This document shows, piece by piece, positions 6,061 to 12,521 of a stretch of DNA of 30,376 nt. The notes below the pieces were generated by a model, which saw nothing but the letters and a program-made list of their open reading frames with translations, was not told the DNA's origin and ran no database searches. Location of the stretch: positions 1 through 30,376 of the IMG/VR virus record IMGVR_UViG_3300028581_000167; one strand, written 5' to 3'. The DNA comes from a virus. The translations under genes were made by a program, and so were the position numbers. The stretch's first letter is position 1. Each line of letters begins with the position of its first letter.

Positions 6061-6092
6061 TTTGGTCTTTCATAAAAAATTTATTAAATTTG
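6061..6092 (+). promoter_or_regulatory. Bacteroidetes-type promoter for the ParB/terminase operon
   Basis: TTTG (6061-6064), 20 bases, then TAAATTTG (6085-6092) fits the Bacteroidetes -33/-7 consensus (TTTG, about 19, TAnnTTTG). Transcription should start near 6098, giving a leader of about 75 bases before the ATG at 6175. Confidence 0.7.
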
Positions 6093-6102
6093 TCAAAAAG
6101 GT

Positions 6103-6138
6103 GATAACCCCCACTATGTCCTATGGAGAAGTGTTATC
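6103..6138 (+). promoter_or_regulatory. Leader hairpin before the ParB-like gene
   Basis: GATAAC (6103-6108) pairs GTTATC (6133-6138). ACT (6113-6115) pairs AGT (6130-6132) above a CCCC bulge. The hairpin would lie near the 5' end of the mRNA from the 6061-6092 promoter. No T run follows, so it is not a terminator. It may stabilise the leader or be a protein site. Confidence 0.4.
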
Positions 6139-6174
6139 TTAATATATAAAAAATAAAATATAAATTAAATCTCT

Positions 6175-6924
6175 ATGAATATACAAATGGTAGGTATAAG
6201 CGAAATAAAACCCAACCCGCAAAACCCAAGGGTTCTTAACGATGGAAAATTTAAAAAATTAGTAAGTTCAATAAAAGAATTTCCCAAAATGATGGAAATA
6301 CGACCAGTTGTCGTAGATGAAAACAATATCATACTCGGTGGAAATATGCGATATAAAGCATGTCAGAAAGCAGGACTTAAAACCATACCTATAATTAGGG
6401 TTGAGGATTTAACTCAACAACAAAAGGAAGAGTTTATAATTAAAGACAACTTATCGTATGGTGAATGGGATTTTGATATTTTATCAAACGAATGGGATAA
6501 AGAATTTTTATTGGACTGGGGTTTGGATTTTCCAAAATCTGAATCTGATGTCCCCCAAATGACAGATAGTAAATATACAAAAAAAGTTGAAGCACCAATT
6601 TATCAAATAACAGGTCCGAAACCAGATGTAGCAGATTTAACGGAATTGGAAACATATTATAAAATATTGGGAAGTATTGAAGAAAAAGGCGAAAACATAC
6701 CAGAGGAAATTAAATTTTTTTTAAGATTAGCAGCAACAAGACATATAAAATTCGATTATAGTAAATGTGCTGAATTTTACGCACATTCAGAGGCAGATGT
6801 TCAACGACTTATGGAGGAACTGGTTCTTATTATAATAGATTTTGATAAAGCAATTGAACTTGGATATTTAAGAATAAGCGAAAAACTAATTGGTGAATAT
6901 AAAAATAAACCCGAAAAAGAATGA
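6175..6924 (+). CDS. ParB/sulfiredoxin-fold N-terminal domain protein
   Basis: A 249-residue protein. Residues 4-80 match the ParB-like N-terminal domain: ISEIKPNPQNPR (8-19), IRPVVVDENNIILGGNMRYK (42-61) with the GGNxR box at 55-59, then a VEDLTQQQKEEFIIKDN segment. Many such phage proteins are nucleotide-dependent switches or nucleases beside terminase and modification genes rather than true partition proteins; no ParA gene is present. The C-terminal half (about 150-249) is helical and unassigned. It starts the rightward operon behind the 6061 promoter and overlaps the glycosyltransferase gene by 4 bases (ATGA). In known phage neighbourhoods, ParB with TET-associated glycosyltransferase and terminase suggests a role in DNA modification or packaging. 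The exact activity is inferred only. Confidence 0.8.
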   Translation: MNIQMVGISEIKPNPQNPRVLNDGKFKKLVSSIKEFPKMMEIRPVVVDENNIILGGNMRYKACQKAGLKTIPIIRVEDLTQQQKEEFIIKDNLSYGEWDFDILSNEWDKEFLLDWGLDFPKSESDVPQMTDSKYTKKVEAPIYQITGPKPDVADLTELETYYKILGSIEEKGENIPEEIKFFLRLAATRHIKFDYSKCAEFYAHSEADVQRLMEELVLIIIDFDKAIELGYLRISEKLIGEYKNKPEKE

Positions 6925-7784
6925 TTTCAAACAACAACAACGACTTCGCTGTCTTTATCCTAACATACGGAAGAGCAGAAAAGGTAAGAACTTATAGAAC
7001 TTTGAGAGAACAAGGATATACTGGCAAAATTTATTTAATGTGCAGTGATGATGATAAGCAATTAACTGATTATAAAAGAATATATGGCGATGAGGTAATA
7101 GTTTTTTCAAAAAAGGATTGGAAGGGTAAATTTGATATAGGTGATAATTTCACCAAAGAAAATGTTGTTGTTTATGCAAGAAACGCAAATCCGGAAATAG
7201 CAAAAAATCTTGGTTTAAAATACTATCTGCAACTTGACGACGATTACAATAATTTTAGATTAAGATTTGCAGAAGGAAAAAAATTAAGTTCATCTCCACT
7301 TCGCGATTTAAATAAAATCTTTGATATATTTTTGGAATTTTTAGAAAATTCACCAGCGACCAGTATTGCTTTTGCTCAAGGTGGGGATTATATTGGAGGA
7401 ATTGACGCATCGATTTTAAACAGAAAAACAGTTCGTAGAAAATTAATGAATACCTTTTTTAATAAAGTCAGTGACCCATATCAATTTTTAGGAAGAATAA
7501 ACGAGGATGTCAATTGCTATATACACAACGGCAAATTAGGCAAAATTTTTCTTACACATCCCAATATATGTGTGACGCAATTACAAACTCAAACAAACTC
7601 TGGTGGTTTAACAGAATTTTATTTGGACGGAGGAACATATCAAAAATCATTTTATACTATTCTTTACAATCCCTCTGCTATAAAAATATCACTAATGGGT
7701 CGAACAGATAAACGATTACACCATTTTGTTCAATGGAAAAATGCGGTTCCGCAAATCATAGAGGAAAAATGGAGAAAAAATTAA
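6921..7784 (+). CDS. TET-associated-type glycosyltransferase (TAGT family)
   Basis: A 287-residue protein matching, motif by motif, the phage TET-associated glycosyltransferase family, which shares ancestry with the domain in animal GREB1. The N-terminus FAVFILTYGRAEKVRTYRTL (9-28) is the nucleotide-sugar side. YLQLDDDYN (102-110) supplies the DxD-like metal motif. GRINEDVN (191-198), GGLTEFYLDGGTY (228-240) and RLHHFVQW (265-272) are the family's C-terminal signatures. Known relatives are proposed to glycosylate oxidised or hydroxymethylated bases in phage DNA. Here no TET/JBP oxygenase or other base-hydroxylating enzyme is seen in about 30 kb. It overlaps the ParB gene by 4 bases and the GIY-YIG gene by 16. 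Family membership is quite sure; the substrate is not known. Confidence 0.85.
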   Translation: MISNNNNDFAVFILTYGRAEKVRTYRTLREQGYTGKIYLMCSDDDKQLTDYKRIYGDEVIVFSKKDWKGKFDIGDNFTKENVVVYARNANPEIAKNLGLKYYLQLDDDYNNFRLRFAEGKKLSSSPLRDLNKIFDIFLEFLENSPATSIAFAQGGDYIGGIDASILNRKTVRRKLMNTFFNKVSDPYQFLGRINEDVNCYIHNGKLGKIFLTHPNICVTQLQTQTNSGGLTEFYLDGGTYQKSFYTILYNPSAIKISLMGRTDKRLHHFVQWKNAVPQIIEEKWRKN

Positions 7785-8080
7785 AATATATTGTTTATAA
7801 AATTTTAATAGACAAAAAGACACGATATATAGGTCATACCAATGATTTATTAAGAAGGGAAAAACAACATAATTATCTCTGTTTTAGGACAAAAAATAAA
7901 AAAATTCTTTATAATAAAATCAAAACTCTATATCCAGAATATGGAGATTTAAGTTTAATTGAAATTAAAGGATTTAACACAAAAATTGAGGCAAAAAGAT
8001 ATGAATGTTTTTTAATTTTAACCGACTATTTTGGGGATAAAGAATTATGGCAACAAATACCTAAAATCTCGGATATGTAA
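7769..8080 (+). CDS. GIY-YIG domain endonuclease
   Basis: A 103-residue single-domain GIY-YIG protein. The GIY part is KYIVYKI (6-12) and the YIG part RYIGHT (19-24), followed by the catalytic-type Arg in LLRREKQHN and a conserved Glu-bearing helix (KIEAKRYEC). I chose ATG 7769, preceded by GAGGAAAA, over the ATG at 7733, because the motif begins right after it and the extra 12 residues only shadow the upstream gene. Its start lies inside the end of the glycosyltransferase gene. GIY-YIG proteins cut DNA as homing, repair or restriction-like enzymes. Its place between a DNA glycosyltransferase and terminase suggests action on phage or host DNA, perhaps sensitive to modification, which is inference. 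Confidence 0.8.
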   Translation: MEKKLKYIVYKILIDKKTRYIGHTNDLLRREKQHNYLCFRTKNKKILYNKIKTLYPEYGDLSLIEIKGFNTKIEAKRYECFLILTDYFGDKELWQQIPKISDM

Positions 8081-8113
8081 AAGACATAAAAAAAATTACA
8101 GAAATTACATATT

Positions 8114-8503
8114 ATGAGTAAACATCAACCAGAAGTTTGGAAGGAAAAACTACTTGAAGCATTGGAAAGAAATTTAGGAATAGTGACACCAACTTGTAAG
8201 GAAGTTGGCATCAGCAGGGATAGATTTTATACCTATTATAACGAGGACGATAGGTTTAAAAAAGCAGTTGATGATATACAAAACATACAATTAGATTTTG
8301 TTGAAAACCAACTATTTAGAAAAATAAAAGAAGGGTCGGAAAAATCAATTCTTTTTTATATGCGATTTCGTGGAAAGAAAAGAGGATATAATGACAGTGT
8401 TGACATCACGACTGGTGGTCAAAATATAAATGATATAAAAGTAATTTTTGTAAATGGAAATGAAGGCGACAGGAGTATTGGAAAAACTTCTGAAAACAAA
8501 TAG
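8114..8503 (+). CDS. terS: Terminase small subunit
   Basis: A 129-residue protein with an N-terminal helix-turn-helix (about 20-45, TPTCKEVGISRDRFYTYY). A helical oligomerisation part follows, then the family's end motif, ILFYMRFRGKKRGYND (about 78-93), common in phage small terminases. It recognises phage DNA and regulates the large subunit during packaging. It sits directly before, and overlaps by 50 bases, the large subunit gene. The packaging site (cos/pac) is not visible; it could lie in or near this gene. Confidence 0.8.
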   Translation: MSKHQPEVWKEKLLEALERNLGIVTPTCKEVGISRDRFYTYYNEDDRFKKAVDDIQNIQLDFVENQLFRKIKEGSEKSILFYMRFRGKKRGYNDSVDITTGGQNINDIKVIFVNGNEGDRSIGKTSENK

Positions 8504-9647
8504 CAGATTTGTTCTTTCTGTTGGTAGTTCCAGGTCATCAAAAACCTATTCTATGATGCAGTGGATTATATTGGAATGCGCAAGACGAAGAGGTGAAGGA
8601 ATTTATATTTCGATAGTCCGTGCCGGCTTTCCCAGTTTACGCAGAACAGTATATAGAGAATTTGTTGATTTATTAAAGGAATTAAATCTTTATAATGAAA
8701 ATTCACACAATAAATCCGAACATAAAATAAATTTATTTGGGAATTTTATTGAATTCTTTTCCTTAAATGATAGTCAAAAAGTCCGTGGTGCTAAACGGAC
8801 ACATCTTTACTTAAACGAATGTAATGAAATTAATTATGAAGCCGCACAGCAACTTTTTTTAAGAACTACTGAACGAGTTTTTATGGACCAAAACCCATCG
8901 GATGCTTGGCACTGGTCATTTAAAATGAAAGTGAGAACAGATGTAGATTATATACACTCAACTTATCTTGACAACCCTTTTTTAACAGAAACAACTATAA
9001 AACAAATTGAAAGTTATAAAGAACACGATGAAAACTTGTGGCGGGTTTATGGTCTGGGTTTACCTGGTTATGCGATTACAACAATATACCAAAACTGGTC
9101 AGAGTGGAAGGATAATGATTTGATATCCCATTCAGAAGATGGTGAACCACAACCAGTATGGGATACTTTTTTATATGGACTGGATGTGGGATATAATCAC
9201 GCTATGGCACTTGTAAAAGTTTATATTAAAGACCAAAACCAATGGGTTGAAGAGGTTATATACAAAAGTAATTTAACATCGTCAGATTTAATTAAATTAA
9301 TGAAAGATTTAAATATAGAAACCGATAAGGATATTTGGGTCGATAGTGCCGCACCGAGTATGATTGAAGACCTTAAACGGGCTGGGTATATGGCAAAGTC
9401 GGCTGATAAAAGTGTAAAGGAAGGTATAGATTTAATCAGGTCAAAAAAATTATATCTACATACAAATTCTGTAAACCTGATTGACGAAATTAGAAAATAT
9501 CAGTGGAAAACCAAAGGTGAACAAATCATATACGAACCAGTCAAATTATATGATGACCTAATGGACGCAATGAGGTATGCGATATGGAACTACTGGCGAA
9601 GGACAAAAAGAGGAGAAGATTACGATTTTGATATCGAGTTCCTATGA
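8454..9647 (+). CDS. terL: Terminase large subunit
   Basis: A 397-residue packaging motor of the PBSX-type terminase family. The ATPase part has Walker A GSSRSSKT (24-31) and a Walker B-like THLYLNECNE (116-125), where Asn replaces the usual Asp before the catalytic Glu, as in many relatives. The nuclease part has YGLDVGYN (241-248), WVDSAAPS (295-302) and YDDLMDAMRY (366-375), giving acidic residues for metal binding. It cuts concatemers and drives DNA into the prohead through the portal. The start overlaps terS by 50 bases; ATG 8460 is an alternative. The portal gene is 17 kb away, an unusual separation. Its end overlaps a small convergent open frame by 6 bases. Confidence 0.95.
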   Translation: MEMKATGVLEKLLKTNSRFVLSVGSSRSSKTYSMMQWIILECARRRGEGIYISIVRAGFPSLRRTVYREFVDLLKELNLYNENSHNKSEHKINLFGNFIEFFSLNDSQKVRGAKRTHLYLNECNEINYEAAQQLFLRTTERVFMDQNPSDAWHWSFKMKVRTDVDYIHSTYLDNPFLTETTIKQIESYKEHDENLWRVYGLGLPGYAITTIYQNWSEWKDNDLISHSEDGEPQPVWDTFLYGLDVGYNHAMALVKVYIKDQNQWVEEVIYKSNLTSSDLIKLMKDLNIETDKDIWVDSAAPSMIEDLKRAGYMAKSADKSVKEGIDLIRSKKLYLHTNSVNLIDEIRKYQWKTKGEQIIYEPVKLYDDLMDAMRYAIWNYWRRTKRGEDYDFDIEFL

Positions 9648-9794
9648 CATAAGGAGTTCATATTCAGAAATCAACGCTCCGATAAATTCAGCATATCCAA
9701 GGGTATAAAAACTCCTACCTACCAGTTCGTTAAATTTGTCGTGAAAGTCATCATCTACATCAGAATTTGTTCCGATAATAAACTTTTTAGGAAT
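9642..9794 (-). CDS. Small protein-like frame without a normal start
   Basis: After the stop of the 9800 gene, a minus-strand frame encodes about 50 residues of protein-like sequence: IPKKFIIGTNSDVDDDFHDK, then FNELVGRSFYTLGYAEFIGA, ending EYELLMS. The frame opens after a TGA at 9812-9810 and has no ATG, GTG or TTG before the protein-like part. The first plausible start is ATT at 9794. It may be expressed by a rare start, by reinitiation after the ATGATGTAA end of the upstream gene, or by a -1 slip there. It could also be the tail of a decayed gene. Acidic, no family recognised. Confidence 0.4.
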   Translation of the reverse strand: MPKKFIIGTNSDVDDDFHDKFNELVGRSFYTLGYAEFIGALISEYELLMS

Positions 9795-9799
9795 TTTTT

Positions 9800-10111
9800 T
9801 TACATCATATCATCATCTGGTTCACCGAGCAAGTCATTTAATTTAATATGTCTTTTTATTCTTTTATCTAAATCGGGTTCGTATTCATAATTGGCATACT
9901 CCAAACCACATTCATATACATTATAAACAAAATCACCAAAGTAAGAGTAATCTTCATCGGTTAAAATTTGTTCTAACCTATGGGGACCAGTTTCATCTAA
10001 ACTATAATCACTTGCTATAAATTCACGAACGCCTCTTTTTGTCCATATTTCGTGGTGGATATACTCTGGATGTTCGGTCAGTTCTTTAATTATATCTTTT
10101 ATATCTCTCAT
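9800..10111 (-). CDS. Acidic protein, function unknown
   Basis: A 103-residue acidic protein beginning MRDIKDIIKELTEHPEYIHH and ending in DDDMM. Its middle is Tyr/Glu/Asp-rich (EDYSYFGDFVYNVYECGLEY) and no family is recognised. The start overlaps the stop of the 10108 gene as ATGA, so the two are coupled. It belongs to a leftward islet between terL and the late genes. Strongly acidic small phage proteins can be DNA mimics or inhibitors, but nothing specific supports that here. Confidence 0.6.
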   Translation of the reverse strand: MRDIKDIIKELTEHPEYIHHEIWTKRGVREFIASDYSLDETGPHRLEQILTDEDYSYFGDFVYNVYECGLEYANYEYEPDLDKRIKRHIKLNDLLGEPDDDMM

Positions 10112-10485
10112 TTTAATAAATCATTTAATTTGTAATCTCGTATCATACTTGGTGAAATTATAAACCATACGGAATTTTTCCAGCAACCATGTCCTGAGAT
10201 TTCTGGTGGCGAAATCCAATAAACGTTGGCGATATCCGCATAACGAACTTCTGGTTTATCGTCATCCATATAGGATATATTTACTTGTATAATCAAACAA
10301 TCTTTAATTTCTTGTTGTTTGTAGCGACCATCACTAATATGTGCTTTACTCCAAAAAAAGTATGTTGAAAAACCTTGCTTGCTGGCATAACCTGCTTCTT
10401 TTAATGAGGAAATACATATAGATTTTATAAGCATTTTGAGACCCATTGGGAAATTAACCCGCCCTCTGTTATCAGTTGTAAACAT
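10108..10485 (-). CDS. Protein of unknown function
   Basis: A 125-residue protein beginning MFTTDNRGRVNFPMGLKMLI. It is beta-rich with many aromatic residues (GFSTYFFWSKAH, VYWISPPEISGHGCWKNSVW) and looks like a compact fold. I recognise no family or catalytic motif. It lies in the leftward islet 55 bases after the 10541 gene and overlaps the 9800 gene by 4 bases. Transcription is probably from the promoter at 10852-10882. Confidence 0.6.
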   Translation of the reverse strand: MFTTDNRGRVNFPMGLKMLIKSICISSLKEAGYASKQGFSTYFFWSKAHISDGRYKQQEIKDCLIIQVNISYMDDDKPEVRYADIANVYWISPPEISGHGCWKNSVWFIISPSMIRDYKLNDLLK

Positions 10486-10540
10486 TGTTTTGTTTTTTTA
10501 AGTTGTTAATTAATTATAGTATAAATTTAAAAAAATTATT

Positions 10541-10822
10541 TTAATCTAAAAAACTTTTTAATAAAATTTCTCGATTTATTTTTGTTTGTTTTTCAATAAA
10601 TCGTTTATCTCGTAAAATAAAATTGATATAATCAATCTTTTTCGCACCTGTTATTTTTCTACCAGAAATTATGATTAATTCCTTTGTTGTATATCTTTGT
10701 AAATTATTGATATCTATAAATTGTTCTTTTTCTCCCATATAAAAAGTTCCATAGGGTATATCGTTTGTTTTTTCTTGAACTTGAATAAAATCTAACATTG
10801 ATGTGATTTTTTGTTTTTTCAT
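10541..10822 (-). CDS. Protein of unknown function, first of leftward islet
   Basis: A 93-residue, Lys/Ile-rich protein beginning MKKQKITSMLDFIQVQEKTN. The middle has YTTKELIIISGRKITGAKK; the C-terminus is helical and basic. No family is recognised. It lies right behind a good Bacteroidetes promoter (10852-10882), about 25-30 bases after the expected transcription start, so it should be expressed without any phage factor, probably early. Confidence 0.6.
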   Translation of the reverse strand: MKKQKITSMLDFIQVQEKTNDIPYGTFYMGEKEQFIDINNLQRYTTKELIIISGRKITGAKKIDYINFILRDKRFIEKQTKINREILLKSFLD

Positions 10823-10851
10823 TTTAATTTATTGGTTTTTTAATTATACTA

Positions 10852-10882
10852 CAAATATAATAAAATTATTTTAATTACCAAA
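10852..10882 (-). promoter_or_regulatory. Bacteroidetes-type promoter for the leftward islet
   Basis: On the minus strand TTTG (10882-10879), exactly 19 bases, then TATATTTG (10859-10852) matches the Bacteroidetes -33/-7 consensus. The expected start, near 10846, is about 25 bases before the ATG of the 10541-10822 gene. Confidence 0.75.
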
Positions 10883-10915
10883 AGGAAAGTACCAAAAATT
10901 AATATATAATTTATT

Positions 10916-11311
10916 ATGTCAATATACAAATTAACTTCAAAAGTCATTTTACATAAAGAAGATGGCTTACAACTCGAATGTCTTGAACTCCAAGTCGGCG
11001 ATTGTGATTGTAAAATATATCGTGAAATCAGATGGACACAATCAAGTATAGAACTAAAAGAGTTCTCTATGCCGCCCCAGTGGTGGAACCGACATATAAA
11101 AATATCAGAGGTTCTTTCATATACAAAAGATTATTATAAAAAAAACAAACAAAAGATGGACGAATATTCAAAAGAATATAAACAAAAAAATAAAGAAAAG
11201 TGGAATGAATATCAACGAGAATATAAAAGAAGAAAACTCCGTGAGCAAAAAGGGATGGTCAGAGATTACAATAGGTCAATACCAAGAAATCCTGACAATT
11301 CAAACGGATAA
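10916..11311 (+). CDS. Protein with Lys/Tyr-rich helical repeats, function unknown
   Basis: A 131-residue protein. The N-terminal half (1-65) is mixed, with ECLELQVGDCDCK and PPQWWNRH. Residues 70-110 are a charged helix with a repeated pattern of about 15 residues (DYYKKNKQKMDEYSKEY, then KQKNKEKWNEYQREY), as seen in many phage HNH-associated or DNA-binding proteins; no HNH motif is present. It is the first gene of the rightward late block. Its last 71 bases overlap the chaperone gene (GTG start at 11241). No TTTG/TAnnTTTG promoter is seen before it, which fits a phage-controlled late promoter. Confidence 0.6.
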   Translation: MSIYKLTSKVILHKEDGLQLECLELQVGDCDCKIYREIRWTQSSIELKEFSMPPQWWNRHIKISEVLSYTKDYYKKNKQKMDEYSKEYKQKNKEKWNEYQREYKRRKLREQKGMVRDYNRSIPRNPDNSNG

Positions 11312-11849
11312 TGAATTTACTCAATTTATAGAAGCAATTTCTATATGTGAGGACACTGACCCAGATGAATTAAGAAACATACCACTTAAAGAGTTGAAAT
11401 CTAAAATCATCGACTATCAGTTCTTGAAAAGGGAACCAGACCCAGATTTCAAAAAAACTTTTACTATTGATGGGGTCGAGTATGGTATTGAACCAGAACT
11501 TTCACTGATGTCAAGTGGCGTTTTTATTGATTGTGAACAGTTCCGTAAAAACACGAATGAAAATTTACATAATCTATGTGCGCTGGTTTGGAGGCCGATT
11601 ACAAAATGGTCGGGTGAAGAATATGAAATCGAACCACATACTGCTCGTGGTTTTGAAAAACGAGCAAATCTATTCAAAAATAAATTAAGTATAGAGTTTG
11701 TTAAAGGCGGACTTCTTTTTTTTTCTCTTCTTGGGATAGAATTGTCGCTGAAAACTCTGGATTGTTTAGTGGAACAGATGACAGCGGTGGTGGAAGTTCA
11801 AACGCCGACGACGCAGACAACCCAGACACCTATGAAGAACTCCAATTAA
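11241..11849 (+). CDS. Tail assembly chaperone, short form (gpG-like)
   Basis: The short product is 202 residues from GTG 11241 (begins MSKKGWSEITIGQYQEIL), or 214 from an upstream ATG at 11205. I prefer GTG because it is preceded by AGAAGAAAA and gives the WSxITxxQYQEI opening common in such phage proteins. The protein is helical and acidic (ICEDTDPDELRNIP, CALVWRPITKW). Chaperones of this type coat the tape measure before tube assembly. A run of nine T (11716-11724) near the end holds a -1 slippery heptamer that joins it to the next frame. It overlaps the upstream gene by 71 bases. The tape measure gene is 8 kb downstream rather than adjacent, which is unusual. Confidence 0.7.
   Translation: MSKKGWSEITIGQYQEILTIQTDNEFTQFIEAISICEDTDPDELRNIPLKELKSKIIDYQFLKREPDPDFKKTFTIDGVEYGIEPELSLMSSGVFIDCEQFRKNTNENLHNLCALVWRPITKWSGEEYEIEPHTARGFEKRANLFKNKLSIEFVKGGLLFFSLLGIELSLKTLDCLVEQMTAVVEVQTPTTQTTQTPMKNSN
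11717..11723 (+). promoter_or_regulatory. -1 programmed frameshift slippery heptamer (T TTT TTT)
   Basis: The zero-frame codons are CTT TTT TTT TCT, so T-TTT-TTT at 11717-11723 has exact X XXY YYZ phasing. The -1 frame is closed upstream by TAA (11702-11704) and open from there to 12004, so a slip here gives a long fusion. Tail chaperone genes of siphoviruses commonly use this device. Confidence 0.75.
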
Positions 11850-12004
11850 AAGAGTTTCAAAAAAAGTGGGGTATGTATGATATATTGGTTAGGATTACAG
11901 AGGGTGATTTAGTCAAAATTCAACAACTATACGAACTACCAATAGTAGCAGTTCTTAATCACATATCATATGTTGAAAGCGGTGGTTGGAGAAAAAGAAC
12001 TTAA
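11723..12004 (+). CDS. Frameshift extension of the tail assembly chaperone (gpT-like)
   Basis: In the -1 frame after the slip, about 93 residues follow: FSSWDRIVAENSGLF, a Gly/Ser/Asp linker (SGGGSSNADDADNPDTYEEL), and a helical end (KKWGMYDILVRITEGDLVKI, LPIVAVLNHISYV). The frame has no ATG until about 11873, so it is best read as the T part of a G-T fusion of about 254 residues rather than a separate gene. A flexible linker followed by a helical T domain fits the lambda gpGT layout, in which the T part binds tail tube subunits. Independent start at TTG 11762 or ATG 11873 is the alternative. Confidence 0.7.
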   Translation, partial: FSSWDRIVAENSGLFSGTDDSGGGSSNADDADNPDTYEELQLKEFQKKWGMYDILVRITEGDLVKIQQLYELPIVAVLNHISYVESGGWRKRT

Positions 12005-12038
12005 TAAACAAGTCGAAAATAAAAAGATATAAAATTAT

Positions 12039-12521
12039 ATGGAATATTTATCACAAAAAGCAATGTCTCAGATTTTTAATGACTGGGCGACATCAGACCC
12101 AAATATAAATCAATTTGGATATGGTCTTTTCTTTAATGAAAATGGTGAACCGAAAGCAAAACAAATCTATCCAGGTGCCTGGGTTAATCCTCAATCTACA
12201 ACACCACTTTCTGATTACGCATTTACTCGCAGATACCAAGTCGTGATATACGACTTGGTTTTTCTTGATAATCTTGGAAATTCAAATCAAAATGATGTCG
12301 TGTCAGATTGTGAGGAACTGGCTTTTCGACTTGTAAGATATTTGAAAGAAACAGCGGGTGAAATTATTGATTTACAATCTTGGTCTTTACAACCGCTATC
12401 AGACAGATGGTTAGACAAAGTCAGTGGAGTTGTTTTGGATTTGACGATTGAATTTAATTTCCAGTTTTCAACTTGTGATGACCCAACATATGGTTTTCCA
12501 ATAAAATATAATGAAGTTTAA
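12039..12521 (+). CDS. Tail completion / tail terminator-like protein
   Basis: A 160-residue protein beginning MEYLSQKAMSQIFNDWATSD. Size, the mix of strands and one long helix (DVVSDCEELAFRLVRYLKET), and an end describing beta hairpins (VVLDLTIEFNFQF) fit phage tail terminator or head-tail completion proteins. Its stop overlaps the next start by one base (TAATG). The ATG follows an AT-rich leader (AAAAAGATATAAAATTAT) like that of the holin-like gene. Assignment is by size, secondary structure pattern and neighbours; no signature motif is seen. Confidence 0.5.
   Translation: MEYLSQKAMSQIFNDWATSDPNINQFGYGLFFNENGEPKAKQIYPGAWVNPQSTTPLSDYAFTRRYQVVIYDLVFLDNLGNSNQNDVVSDCEELAFRLVRYLKETAGEIIDLQSWSLQPLSDRWLDKVSGVVLDLTIEFNFQFSTCDDPTYGFPIKYNEV

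Noticed and set aside
5600-6174. tRNA or tmRNA in the gene-free region
   Set aside because: No T-loop, anticodon arm or acceptor stem in the right order on either strand; the helices do not form a cloverleaf.
6175-6924. Plasmid-style partition system (phage-plasmid)
   Set aside because: Only the ParB N-terminal domain is seen, there is no ParA ATPase and no parS-like palindrome; the neighbours are modification and packaging genes.
7769-8080. Homing endonuclease inside an intron or intein
   Set aside because: Flanking genes are intact, overlap it normally, and show no split coding sequence or intron fold.
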